From Rhynchospora pubera (lineage: Eukaryota; Streptophyta; Magnoliopsida; Poales; Cyperaceae): a DNA stretch of 64,000 bases. Where the stretch lies: assembly GCA_028095005.1 (NCBI GenBank), contig CM051460.1:66627676-66691675 (forward strand), given 5' to 3'. A model generated the notes under the pieces. The model did not search any database and was not told the origin of the DNA. It saw nothing but the letters and a program-made list of their open reading frames with translations. Both the position numbers and the translations under genes were made by a program. This document shows positions 45,629-55,581 of this stretch, piece by piece (position 1 is the stretch's first letter; every line of letters begins with the position of its first letter).

Positions 45629-45887
45629 TGTTGAAAACAAAAGTGATTAAGGATCTAATAGCCTCAGATTATGTATCATCATTGGCTAATTTACAAATAA
45701 GCCCTCCACCTTTTTTATTTATTTAATGAGCTGCTTTATTTTTTGACCGTTAGGTAACGGCTAGTTTTTTTACCGTTATACCTTGTCTATAAAAGAGATG
45801 TAACACCTCTGTAAAAATTAATCCGATCAATAATAATACAAGTTTTTACTGTTCCAAATAAATTACGTTCTGTCTCAAAACTCGACA
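45629..45887 (+). repeat. Copia 5' LTR, 259 bp
   Basis: Begins TGTTGAAAAC and ends CTCGACA. Contains the TATA box CTATAAAAGAG near 45789. Read base by base it appears identical to 50067-50325. Confidence 0.95.
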
Positions 45888-45899
45888 TGGTATCAGAGC
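45888..45899 (+). promoter_or_regulatory. Copia primer-binding site (tRNA-iMet)
   Basis: TGGTATCAGAGC directly abuts the 5' LTR. Confidence 0.9.
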
Positions 45900-45953
45900 G
45901 ATAAAAGTTCAAACTTCCGCTAAATTCAATTCTGTTGTTACCAATAATTCAAC

Positions 45954-48470
45954 ATGTCTGAAACAACAAATCAAGCAGCACAAGATCAAGGAGAGAAGCA
46001 CTCGATTGAGGCCCCTTCATCCAACCTCACTGCTGTTAGAAAAACAAGCAATCTTTCATGGGCACAAATTGTTGCCCTTCCCAACAGTGGCAATAAAAAA
46101 TATGCCATCAAATCCAAAGAAAATTCAATCCAAATAGAGCAAGAACAACAAGGCGTAAAGTGTTACCTTGATTCGAATCGTGACCAACCTCAAAATAATA
46201 CTCTCTCTGCTGATCGCGTTAGTCTCCCGAGCACAAACCAATCAGGTGTTGCTAGTCGATGCCAAGATGCCAATGGCCAACCAAACCCCATCACATGCCA
46301 TGGAAAGAGGGAAAGGAAGGAAGCTGCCAACAGCTCCGACTCGTGCAAAAAGGATCACGTAGCGGAGAGATGCTCGCTCCTTCATCCCCGTCTCAGACCA
46401 GGTAGGAAGAAAGGGGGAGGCGCAGTCGAAATCAAGGGAGACGGCGACACTAGCGGAAGGAACGAGGTTCGGCAAAAGGGGGAGAAGAAGATGTTTAGCT
46501 ACTCGACTGAATCAGAAGTCGGCTCGATGGAAGACAGGCTAGACCAGATCGAAGCGGTTTTAACAAAATTAATCTCCTCGTCAGATTGTGAAGGTCCAAA
46601 TATTTTATCTTCTCTTAATGGGCTCGGTACAGCCCATAATCCCAAAATTCATTTTTCAAATTCTTTAAAAGAAAATGGTGCCAAAACAAAAAGGTTTGAA
46701 CCCGATGTACGCCCAAGTCACGAGGTTGTTATTAATGCCAATAAACCTAATTGTAAAATTGAGGATTTAAACTTGGTGAGATCTACACCCAGTCCAAAAT
46801 TGGTGAATGAACTAAATACTTGTATCCCCAATTTAGAAAAACCAATTAAAAATAAATGTTTGGCAATAGGTCTCTCTACCAATAGCGCACCAAAAAGTAG
46901 TAACAAATGGGTTCTTGATTCCGGTGCAACGGACCATATGACAGGAAACCAAAATTTATTGAAAAATTACCGTCCAATTAGTGGTGACCAATATTTTACC
47001 GTAGCAAATAATGAAAAAATTAAAATTAAGGGGTGGGGTATGATTAGCATTTTACAAAAGAATTTTTTACAAGATGTTTTTTATGTTGAAAATTGTTCGG
47101 TAAATTTGTTGTCTATTAGTAAACTCTCTAGAGATTTGAATTGCGAAATAATTTTCAAAGAAAAAGGTGTTATTTTCCAAGATTCAGTCACCAAAGAAAA
47201 AATTGGTGAAGGTTTTCTTGAAAACGGTCTTTATTTTTTAAATAGTAATAAATTTGTTTTCAAAACTAGTAAATATGAAAATTTAAGTAAACTTTGGCAC
47301 AAGCGTGTTGGACATCCTTCCGATAGAATTTTAAACAAAATTTTTGACTTCTCTAATTTAGATTGTAGCAATTGCGAAACTTGTAAACTTGCAAAACATA
47401 CTAGACCCCCTTTTTCTATTTCTACCTCTAAAAGTAATGATTTTTTTGAACTTATTCATTCCGATGTTTGGGGTCCGGCCCCTGTAAATTCTTACAACGA
47501 TTATAGATATTTTGTTATTTTTATTGATGATTTTTCAAAAATTACTTGGTTGTATTTGATGAAAAGTAAAAATGAAGTTTTTTCACATTTTCAAACTTTC
47601 TTGAATTTTGTTGAAAATCAATTTGAAAAAAAAATAAAAATTTTGAGAACGGATAATGGTACCGAATATGTTAATCAAAGTTTTTCTAATTTTCTTAAAC
47701 AAAAAGGTATTTTACATCAAACTACTTGTGTTTATACCCCTCAACAAAACGGTGTTTCCGAAAGGAAAAATCGTCATCTTTTAGAAGTTACTAGATCACT
47801 TTTATTTCAAAATAATGTTCCAAAAATTTTTTGGTCGGATGCCGTTTTAACCGCAACTTATTTGATAAATAGGTTGCCAAGTGCCATTTTGGATTTTAAA
47901 AGCCCTTTAGAAATTCTTTATGGTAGAAAATTAGATATTAGTCATTTAAGAGTTTTTGGTTGCAAATGTTTTGTGCACAATCAAAGAATTGACAAACTCG
48001 ATTTTACTTCAATTAAAACTATTTTTGTCGGGTATTCTTCCGAAAAAAAGGGATACAAATGTTACGACCCAAAAAATAAAAAACTTTACATTTCTAGAGA
48101 TGTTAGTTTTTTTGAAAATGAACCATTTTATGTAAATTATAATGACAATAATGTTGAAAAAATTCTTCCAAGTGATTTTATATATCCTTGTGTCACTAAC
48201 ATCGAAACGAGTGAGTTTCGAAGAGAATTGAGAAATATTGTAGGTCAAGAAGCACAAGAAGAAAGTGAAGAAAGTCTACAAAATGAAGATAATCAACATG
48301 AAGAAATTGAAGAAATCGAACAAGAAGATCGTATTGCGGAGAATGACGAAACTCAAGAGCAAGATATGCCCGTTAAGAAGATCAAGTCGACAATGTCAAC
48401 CTTCCACAAGATTAAGGGATTTTGTCACCTATTCGGTACAATATCCAATTCAAAATTATATTTCTTATGA
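45954..48470 (+). CDS. Copia polyprotein part 1: foreign N-terminus, protease, integrase
   Basis: 838 codons. Residues 1 to about 310 show neither the gag L-x-G-x-N-x-x-W signature nor a CCHC knuckle; they are polar, basic in the middle (about 100-180, GC-richer DNA) and unfamiliar. Protease begins at WVLDSGATDHMTG (about 319). GAG-pre-integrase LWHKRVGHPSDRI...CSNCETCKLAKH, integrase IHSDVWGP (about 500), RTDNGTEY (about 566) and PQQNGVSERKNRHLLEV follow, all with key residues. After about residue 805 the true frame moves by one base and the last 35 codons to 48470 are out of frame. The product would be a protease-integrase protein without capsid. Confidence 0.85.
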   Translation: MSETTNQAAQDQGEKHSIEAPSSNLTAVRKTSNLSWAQIVALPNSGNKKYAIKSKENSIQIEQEQQGVKCYLDSNRDQPQNNTLSADRVSLPSTNQSGVASRCQDANGQPNPITCHGKRERKEAANSSDSCKKDHVAERCSLLHPRLRPGRKKGGGAVEIKGDGDTSGRNEVRQKGEKKMFSYSTESEVGSMEDRLDQIEAVLTKLISSSDCEGPNILSSLNGLGTAHNPKIHFSNSLKENGAKTKRFEPDVRPSHEVVINANKPNCKIEDLNLVRSTPSPKLVNELNTCIPNLEKPIKNKCLAIGLSTNSAPKSSNKWVLDSGATDHMTGNQNLLKNYRPISGDQYFTVANNEKIKIKGWGMISILQKNFLQDVFYVENCSVNLLSISKLSRDLNCEIIFKEKGVIFQDSVTKEKIGEGFLENGLYFLNSNKFVFKTSKYENLSKLWHKRVGHPSDRILNKIFDFSNLDCSNCETCKLAKHTRPPFSISTSKSNDFFELIHSDVWGPAPVNSYNDYRYFVIFIDDFSKITWLYLMKSKNEVFSHFQTFLNFVENQFEKKIKILRTDNGTEYVNQSFSNFLKQKGILHQTTCVYTPQQNGVSERKNRHLLEVTRSLLFQNNVPKIFWSDAVLTATYLINRLPSAILDFKSPLEILYGRKLDISHLRVFGCKCFVHNQRIDKLDFTSIKTIFVGYSSEKKGYKCYDPKNKKLYISRDVSFFENEPFYVNYNDNNVEKILPSDFIYPCVTNIETSEFRRELRNIVGQEAQEESEESLQNEDNQHEEIEEIEQEDRIAENDETQEQDMPVKKIKSTMSTFHKIKGFCHLFGTISNSKLYFL

Positions 48471-50088
48471 TAATGTGTCTCATGAACATTATGCCTTCTT
48501 AAATTCTTTATCCAAAATTGAGGAACCGACCAATTATGACGTAGCAAAGAAGGATCCAAAATGGTGTAAGGCAATGGAAGAAGAACTTCATGCCTTAGAA
48601 AATAATCAAACTTGGGTACTTTGTGAATTACCAAAAAAGAAAAAACCAGTAGGTTGTAAATGGGTGTACAAAATTAAATACCGTAGCGATGGTACCATAG
48701 AACGGTATAAAGCTAGATTAGTGGCCAAAGGGTATACTCAAACTTATGGTATAGATTACCATGAAACTTTCGCACCGGTGGCAAAAATGAATACCGTTAG
48801 GATACTTTTATCCATAGCGGTAAACAATAATTGGACACTTCACCAAATGGATGTAAAAAACGCTTTTCTTCAAGGAACACTTGAAGAAGAAGTGTATATG
48901 TCTCTACCTCCCGGCCACAAAAAAAGGAATATTTCTAACCTTGTGTGTAGGTTGAAAAAATCAATTTATGGATTAAAGCAATCTCCAAGAGCATGGTATG
49001 GAAAACTCTCTCATTTTTTATTATCGTGTAATTTTAAAATAAGTGGAGCCGACCCATCGTTATTTGTTAGGCATAATACCAATGGTACCACCGTGGTTTT
49101 AGTTTATGTTGATGACATAATCATAACCGGTAATAACCTAACCGAAATTGACAACATAAAAATGAACCTAAAACAAAAATTTGACATTAAAGATTTGGGC
49201 AAATTAAAATATTTTCTTGGAATAGAAATAGCTCATTCTTCTAAAGGGTTATTTATATCTCAAAGAAAATATGTCATTGATTTGCTTAAAGAGACCGGTA
49301 AGCTAGGATGCAAACCGGCCAAAACCCCAATTGACATAAATGAAAAACTTGATAATGAAAAAGGTGAACCATTAAAGGACATAAGCCATTTTCAAAGACT
49401 TGTTGGTAAACTAATTTACCTAACCGTTACAAGACCGGACTTATCTTTTGCCGTAAGCCAAATTAGTAAATTCATGCATGCACCAAGAACACCTCATTTA
49501 GATGCCATTAATAGAATATTAAGGTATCTAAAAAAGTCTCCGGGAAAAGGGATTTGGATGAGGAAAAATGGTACTAATGCTATATGTGGCTATTCCGATG
49601 CAGATTGGGCCGGGAGTTTCGATAGAAAATCGACAACCGGTTTTTGCACATTTGTAGGCGGAAACATAGTCACATGGAAAAGCAAGAAACAAAATGTCGT
49701 GGCACGATCAAGCGCAGAAGCGGAGTATCGAGCCATGGCATCCACCGCAAGCGAATTGACGTGGATCAAGCAACTACTTGCCGATTTGAATATCGCTCAT
49801 AAAGAGCCAATGAAGATGTTTTGTGATAATCAAGCGGCAAGACATATTGCGGCAAATCCCGTTTTTCACGAGCGGACCAAACACATAGAGGTGGATTGCC
49901 ACTTCATTAGAGAAAAAGTCCAAGCCAAAGAGATTGAAACTCCTTATATTCGAAGTCAAAACCAATTGGCAGATATCTTCACTAAAGGATTAAGCATGAA
50001 GTCTTTTGACGATATTGGAAGCAAGCTAGGCTTGTACGATATCTACATGCCTAGCTTGAGGGGGAGTGTTGAAAACAAAAGTGATTAA
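48265..50088 (+). CDS. Copia polyprotein part 2: reverse transcriptase and RNase H
   Basis: 607 codons in the next frame; the first 38 or so overlap part 1 and are not native. From LRRSSRQCQPSTRLRDF the copia linker resumes. RT motifs KPVGCKWVYK, YKARLVAKGYTQ, HQMDVKNAFLQG, SIYGLKQSPRAW and the catalytic YVDDIIIT (about 281) are intact. RNase H motifs SDADWAGSFDRKSTTGF, SSAEAEYRAMA, CDNQAARHIAANPVFHERTK and LADIFTKGL are all present. It ends just upstream of the purine tract. Joining the two parts needs a one-base shift near 48364-48375, most simply an indel rather than programmed frameshifting. Confidence 0.85.
   Translation: MKKVYKMKIINMKKLKKSNKKIVLRRMTKLKSKICPLRRSSRQCQPSTRLRDFVTYSVQYPIQNYISYDNVSHEHYAFLNSLSKIEEPTNYDVAKKDPKWCKAMEEELHALENNQTWVLCELPKKKKPVGCKWVYKIKYRSDGTIERYKARLVAKGYTQTYGIDYHETFAPVAKMNTVRILLSIAVNNNWTLHQMDVKNAFLQGTLEEEVYMSLPPGHKKRNISNLVCRLKKSIYGLKQSPRAWYGKLSHFLLSCNFKISGADPSLFVRHNTNGTTVVLVYVDDIIITGNNLTEIDNIKMNLKQKFDIKDLGKLKYFLGIEIAHSSKGLFISQRKYVIDLLKETGKLGCKPAKTPIDINEKLDNEKGEPLKDISHFQRLVGKLIYLTVTRPDLSFAVSQISKFMHAPRTPHLDAINRILRYLKKSPGKGIWMRKNGTNAICGYSDADWAGSFDRKSTTGFCTFVGGNIVTWKSKKQNVVARSSAEAEYRAMASTASELTWIKQLLADLNIAHKEPMKMFCDNQAARHIAANPVFHERTKHIEVDCHFIREKVQAKEIETPYIRSQNQLADIFTKGLSMKSFDDIGSKLGLYDIYMPSLRGSVENKSD
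50055..50066 (+). promoter_or_regulatory. Copia polypurine tract
   Basis: CTTGAGGGGGAG directly precedes the 3' LTR at 50067. Confidence 0.85.
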
Positions 50089-50325
50089 GGATCTAATAGC
50101 CTCAGATTATGTATCATCATTGGCTAATTTACAAATAAGCCCTCCACCTTTTTTATTTATTTAATGAGCTGCTTTATTTTTTGACCGTTAGGTAACGGCT
50201 AGTTTTTTTACCGTTATACCTTGTCTATAAAAGAGATGTAACACCTCTGTAAAAATTAATCCGATCAATAATAATACAAGTTTTTACTGTTCCAAATAAA
50301 TTACGTTCTGTCTCAAAACTCGACA
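50067..50325 (+). repeat. Copia 3' LTR, 259 bp
   Basis: Apparently identical to the 5' LTR and followed by the GGATT duplication. Its TATA box (CTATAAAAGAG near 50227) points toward the downstream NB-LRR half, whose first in-frame ATG is at 50409. Confidence 0.95.
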
Positions 50326-52496
50326 GGATTCCTCATCCAGAGAACACAGCTGGTAAGCCCAAACAAAAAGTTGTTCTAGCAACACGATCACGGAGGTTAT
50401 GTGGAGAAATGGAGGTACAGGAAATAATTGAAGTAAAACTTCTGGAGTGGAAAGATGCATGGTCCCTCTTTGAGAAGATGGCGACAACAGAAACCATCAA
50501 TTCACATAAACGAATAGAAAATTCTGCCAAACAAATTGCGAATGAACTTGGTGGGTTGCCATTGGCTATCATTGCTGTTGGCAAAACCATGCGTACTAGA
50601 AGGCAACACGAAGAGTGGGAGCATGCCCTTGAACAACTTACAAAGGCACGCCTTAATGATGTGGAATCCCAAAATATCGATAATCAATTGGTGTTCTCTA
50701 AATTGAAATTTAGTTATGATTACTTGAGAGATGAAACACTCAAAGATTGCTTTCTGCATTGCTCATTATGGCCTGAGGGGTTTGAGATCCCAAAAGATGA
50801 GCTCATTGAGCTTTGGATGGGTTCTGGTTTGATTGATGAGCCAGACTTTCAAACAGCTTACAACATTGGGGTTAGTTACATAGGGGATTTGAAAGCTGCT
50901 AATCTCCTCGAAGGTGGTGATGATGAAAATTTTATTAAAATGCATGATGTGATGCGCGATATGGCACTATGGATCACTCGAGGCAAATGGATCGCTCAAG
51001 CTGGTACAAACACGAGCTCGGTAACAATAAACGTCTCCGATGGCGCTGAAAAATTATCTGCCATGAGTATTGGTGCAACTAAATTTTCCTTCTCATCCCA
51101 AGATTCCTCCACGGGACCCACACTCACTACTCTGTTGCTTAATCACAACTCCCGGAACCCTTCAATAACCCTTCCTCTCGAGTTGTTTTCTTTGCTAACC
51201 ATCCTAGATTTGTCACATAATAATTTAGGGGAGTTTCCAGTTGACATATGCAAATTAGTACATCTCGAGTTTCTTAACCTATCACATAATGGTTTTAATT
51301 TCGGGTCATTGCCTGAACAATTAGGAGACCTTACTAAGTTAAAATATCTGCTTTTAAGGGGACTAAACTGTGTCTTCCCGGAAGGGGTCTTAGTTAAATT
51401 GAAAGCCTTAAGAGTTCTAGATTGTAGCCATTCTCCTTTTATATATGGGAACCACAACAACGAGATGTTATTCTCAACTCTAGGTGAAATCCAGTCCCTT
51501 ACTTTCTTTCAAGCGCTAGGAATTAGTCTTTGGGACATGCAAGATATCGCAGATTTCTGCCAGAAGGTGAGTGTGCCGGTAAGATGGCTTGATGTTTGTG
51601 GTCATAAAGCAAGTTGCTTATCCTTTTCAACTAGGTTTCTTGGGGGGTCCCAGTTTAGTAACTTCTTATTTTCCATTGACGTAAAAGAGACAGAGGTGGA
51701 GGATGTAAAGTTTGAGTTTGATCAGAGCACAGGCCAAAACAAAAGCAGCTGTCAACTTACCAGATTAGAGTATCTACATTTTCGGAAAATGTGGCGGTTG
51801 AAAAATGTAATATGGAAGAACCTAAACCCAAAGGATGTTTTTCCCAGACTCCTGGTTCTGGAATTTGAGATGTGCGGAATGTTGAGTAACATTTCGTGGG
51901 TTGTTAACCTCCCATGCATTCAAGAACTCAGAGTAATGCGATGCAATAATTTAAAGCAATTGATATGTATTGATAAGCAGAATACTGGTGGAACTAATGT
52001 GAGCCGATATGATGTCCCATTAAAGAAAATGCATTTAGGGGAAAATTACAGCCTTCAAAGTATTTCCGATCCCATGATTATTACTTTTGGAGACTTGGAA
52101 ATTTTGGAAGTTTATGACTGTGACGCATTGAAGAAACTGCCTTTCAATACTGGCGACCCTCCAAGAAAATTAAAGAAGATGAGGGTACCTGAACAATGGT
52201 GGAATGAGGTTCAAATGGAGGATGCTAGTCATAAATCTTCACTCAAACCCTATATCGATCCGTGGTAAAGAATTTTGGCAGGTGTTCTCATTTCAACATT
52301 TTGAATAACTAACGTCCTATTTACACTTCAATTATTTGTTTATGTATTAAGATTTTAGCCATTGGAGGAATTATTGTTGCTTTTTTAGGTTGAGAGAATG
52401 ATTTGTTGTTGTTATTGTTGTTGTTGTAACTTAGCTTCTCTGTACTGTAGGTGTATAATTGTTCACTGTTATCAGTTTTAATTAGAAAAGAAATTT

Positions 52497-52900
52497 GAGA
52501 TGGGCTAAAATCAGCCACGACTGACGGATGCAACTGTCAGCTACGATCAAATCTCAATGTTCATGATTCTAATAGTCGATCCGAACCGTTCAATGTGTTC
52601 TCCATATTGAAATCTCTTTGGAGATCAAATTTTACATTTTTCTGATTTTATTTACTATTTTTTTGAGATTTTTTAAAACTATAGTTATTGAAGGGTCCAG
52701 AATTGTTTAGATTAAGAATTTTGTAAAATATCAAAAAAATACTAAAAAATTTCAGAAAAATATAAAATTTTGTCTCCAACGAGATTTCAATATGGAGAAC
52801 ACATTGAACGGTTCGGATCGACTGTTAGAATCACAAAAATTGAGATTTGATCGTAGTTGACGGTTACATCTGTCAGTCGTGGCTGATTTTAGCCCATCTC
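52497..52900. mobile_element. Palindromic MULE-type MITE, copy C (404 bp)
   Basis: A 9-bp target duplication AAGAAATTT lies at 52488-52496 and 52901-52909. The ends GAGATGGGCTAAAATCAGCC and GGCTGATTTTAGCCCATCTC are perfect inverted repeats. The core is the best match to the family: GATCCGAACCGTTCAATGTG, TTCTCCATATTGAAATCTCT and the mirrored right arm. Confidence 0.9.
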
Positions 52901-52909
52901 AAGAAATTT

Positions 52910-54242
52910 ATGATCTTAATCTTTTTCAGTTGCTTTCGTGGGTACCCGGCCTTATTTCCATTTACAATAACAAATACGTTAATGTCAACTGTCAAGTAGG
53001 TAAGTTTTAGAAACAAGGCAAAGACACTGGCATTTGTCATCTCCGAGAATTGGACGACGGGAGAGTCTTTTCTTTTGGAAATGACATTATTTTTTAGAAT
53101 TTATCACTGGATATAGATTTGTGTTGTTAAGGATTTTTTTTTTTTTCCGTGTTTTTAGATATTAGTGATAAAATTTCCTCGGTTCACACTAGGCCCGTAA
53201 ACCGGATTGAGATCAGATCAATGGAGCGACATCATATTTCTAAATTCTAAAGCGTCACATACTGTCAAGTATTAGGCCCAACTATTTTAGCTCATTAATT
53301 CGCACTGGTACACTAGATATGAATCCATTTAGTCGACCGTAAATTTTATCAGATTTTGTCGGTTTCAGGCCCTATTTTATTGTTTTATGTACAAACCAAT
53401 AATCAAACCCAAATTTAAGCCATCGGGAGCAACAGCAATAAAACATCAGAACCAACCGGTACAAGTCGCTGGAACCGATTCAAGGATATGATGGGCAACT
53501 CAACTGTAGTGGCTTGATGTAGAACACTTGGCACATAAAACGAATTGTGTAGTTTTTTGCTTTTTTTTTTTTTTTTTTTTTGAGAAAGGCGCGTAGGCAA
53601 TTGGGTAGTTAACTTAGCAAGGAAGTGGCTCCTTCCAGCAAACGAATCCACTATCATTCCATCAGTACTAAAAAAATCATATCCAGTGGCCACTGGCCAG
53701 TACTGATGAGTATAAGTCTCTATGTTCAGCTATGTAGCCTGTATGTTCCTTGAATGAATGAATGAGCAGAGAAGATTATTTTGTTTCTGTTCCTTCCAAC
53801 TTCTCCGTCTTACATCCAGCCATACAGTACATATCCCAAATTATAAAATATTGAACATCTTGTGTGACCCAGATACTAAAAATCATCTGTCTAGCTTAAT
53901 GTTTGTTACTGGATTTAAATAAAACAGTTTGTTCTACGGAAAGAAACAAAATGACAGTAAATGACCTTCAGTCTTACATTTGTCCAGTGCATCAAAGGCA
54001 CAACAACAACAAAAAATAGAAAGAAAAACTCTGAACATACTAAAAAGGTTGGATATTCAAGTTTACATGCAATCACTACTAGTAAAAGAACATGCAATCT
54101 TAGCATAAAAAACTCCAAACCACAAAATGTTACCAAAAAAACTAAAAGAAATAATAATAATAATAATAAAAGAAAACACTACAATACTAGTCCATTGGAC
54201 ATTAAAATAGATACGTACAAAGAATCCATACAAAATTCACTG
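52910..54242. other. Spacer between the NB-LRR cluster and the CIPK gene
   Basis: No gene seen. A T-run of about 23 at 53560-53581 followed by GAGAAAGGCGCGTAGGC could be a minus-strand retroposon tail. The last 200-300 bp should contain the CIPK 3' UTR. Confidence 0.45.
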
Positions 54243-55526
54243 TTACTCTAATTTATCACCTTGCCATGTCCAAATTATATCCTTCAGACCCGGTCGAATC
54301 TTCTCTTTCAGTATTTTCTGATACTCCAGAGTATCCCCATTTGACTTCTTAATTTCAACCATATAACTTGAGCAGTCGATTTGAAAAATCTCTGCATCAA
54401 TCTCTACAACTCCCTTTCTCCCTCCATTTCGGGTCATCATCTTCACGACCCCATTCTCCTTCTTTCGCACTCTAAGCTTCAACTTCTTCCCCAATTCTTC
54501 TAAACGTGACACTAGAACCGAGACAGGTTGCCTAGAGGTAAACCATGTCTCATTTCTGTTCTCTCTCTCTACAAAGAAACCAGATAGATCAAAGCCACTA
54601 GACAGAGATATTATGTCAAAGGCATTCATGCTCGCAACTTTCATCTTTTCTCTTTTCTCCTTCACAACAGTAGCATTCTCTTTAATTTTCTTCTCCTTAG
54701 GAACTTGGTCTCTGTCAAAACCCTTTCTATACCAAGACATACCCTTTATCCCCTCGACAGTAAGCCGGGTTGATGGATCCGGGTCTAAAATCTTATGAAG
54801 AAGCTTTTTGAGCCTAGATGAAAACCAACTCGGGCACTTAAACTCCCCCTTTTGGATCTTTTTGTACATCTCCATTAAATTTGAATCATGGAAAGGAAGA
54901 TATCCTGCCACTAGAACAAACAAAATAACCCCACAAGACCAAATGTCGGTTTTAGCCCCATCATAACCCTTCTTACTCAAAACCTCAGGTGCCACATAGG
55001 CAGGTGTACCGCAAGTGGTATGCAGCAAACCACCTTGCTGCTCCAACCTTATAAGGGCGCTTAGGCCGAAATCAGTAACCTTCAAATTATCCTCTTCATC
55101 TAATAACAAATTCTCTAGTTTCAAATCACGATGATAAATACCGCGGCTGTGGCAGAAATCCACAGCATCAATCAACTGCCTAAAATATCTATGGGCAATT
55201 TCCTCTTTTACCCTGCCACCCTTGGCAATCTTCTGAAACAGCTCCCCGCCTTTTGCATACTCCATGGCAAAATATATCTTCTTCTTAGTGGCCATCACTT
55301 CATATAATTTAATTATGTTTGGGTGATTCACCATTTTCATAACAGATATCTCCCGCTTGATTTGTTCAGTTAAACTGACCTTAAACACCTTCTCCTTGTC
55401 AAATGCTTTTATGGCAACAGTTTGGCCTGATTTTAGGTTTTTTGCTAAATAGACCTTGGCAAAGGTTCCTTGACCTAATAACCTCCCTACCTCATATTTC
55501 TCCAATAAAATACTCTTGCTCTCCAT
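54243..55526 (-). CDS. CBL-interacting protein kinase (CIPK / SnRK3), intronless
   Basis: 427 residues, the usual CIPK length. Kinase domain about 11-267: glycine loop GQGTFAKVY (18-26), ATP lysine K40, catalytic HRD (132-134), DFG (152-154), activation loop ending APE (179-181). The regulatory NAF/FISL motif MNAFDIISLSSGFDLSGFF (300-318) binds calcineurin B-like calcium sensors and holds the kinase inactive. A PPI-type region (about 330-360) for PP2C phosphatases follows. The catalytic loop reads HRDLKLEN where most family members have HRDLKPEN. The single exon places it in the intron-poor CIPK clade. Predicted role: calcium-dependent phosphorylation of transporters or channels in ion or stress signalling. 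The specific family number cannot be assigned. Confidence 0.95.
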   Translation of the reverse strand: MESKSILLEKYEVGRLLGQGTFAKVYLAKNLKSGQTVAIKAFDKEKVFKVSLTEQIKREISVMKMVNHPNIIKLYEVMATKKKIYFAMEYAKGGELFQKIAKGGRVKEEIAHRYFRQLIDAVDFCHSRGIYHRDLKLENLLLDEEDNLKVTDFGLSALIRLEQQGGLLHTTCGTPAYVAPEVLSKKGYDGAKTDIWSCGVILFVLVAGYLPFHDSNLMEMYKKIQKGEFKCPSWFSSRLKKLLHKILDPDPSTRLTVEGIKGMSWYRKGFDRDQVPKEKKIKENATVVKEKREKMKVASMNAFDIISLSSGFDLSGFFVERENRNETWFTSRQPVSVLVSRLEELGKKLKLRVRKKENGVVKMMTRNGGRKGVVEIDAEIFQIDCSSYMVEIKKSNGDTLEYQKILKEKIRPGLKDIIWTWQGDKLE

Positions 55527-55581
55527 CTTACAGTATGGATAGGTAATGAATAAATACAGCTTAATTATGGGTTTTTATTAA

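Larger units (their letters stand above)
45629..50325 (+). mobile_element. Young, complete-length Ty1/copia element inside the NB-LRR gene
   Basis: 4697 bp, same orientation as the host gene. Target duplications GGATT lie at 45624-45628 and 50326-50330. Two 259-bp LTRs appear identical on reading. Priming site TGGTATCAGAGC follows the 5' LTR without a gap, and purine tract GAGGGGGAG precedes the 3' LTR. The order protease-integrase-RT-RNase H is copia-type. Two abnormalities: no recognisable gag or zinc knuckle at the start of the polyprotein, and a frameshift between integrase and RT. Short LTRs and sequence style suggest the Ale/Retrofit side of copia; the clade is uncertain. Confidence 0.95.
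44810..52268 (+). pseudogene. CC-NB-LRR gene split by a copia element (third cluster member)
   Basis: Part one, 44810-45628, encodes the coiled-coil region and NB-ARC to just past kinase-2 (P-loop GMGGVGKT at residues 175-182; kinase-2 LLLDNLW at 257-263). A 4697-bp copia follows. Part two, 50331-52268, resumes in the same frame with ...KVVLATRS (RNBS-B), GGLPLAIIAVG, CFLHCSLWPEG, KMHDVMRDMALW and LRRs, ending at TAA 52268. Together they would give about 918 residues with no other damage, so the gene was intact until the insertion. As it stands, the 5' part terminates two codons into the LTR (274 aa). Kinase-2 reads LLLDN rather than LLLDD, a change at a conserved acidic residue. Close relative of 28467-31172. 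Confidence 0.92.

Noticed and set aside
48265..48470. Programmed frameshift in the copia polyprotein
   Set aside because: No slippery site or obvious stimulatory structure, and copia elements normally use one frame; an indel is simpler.
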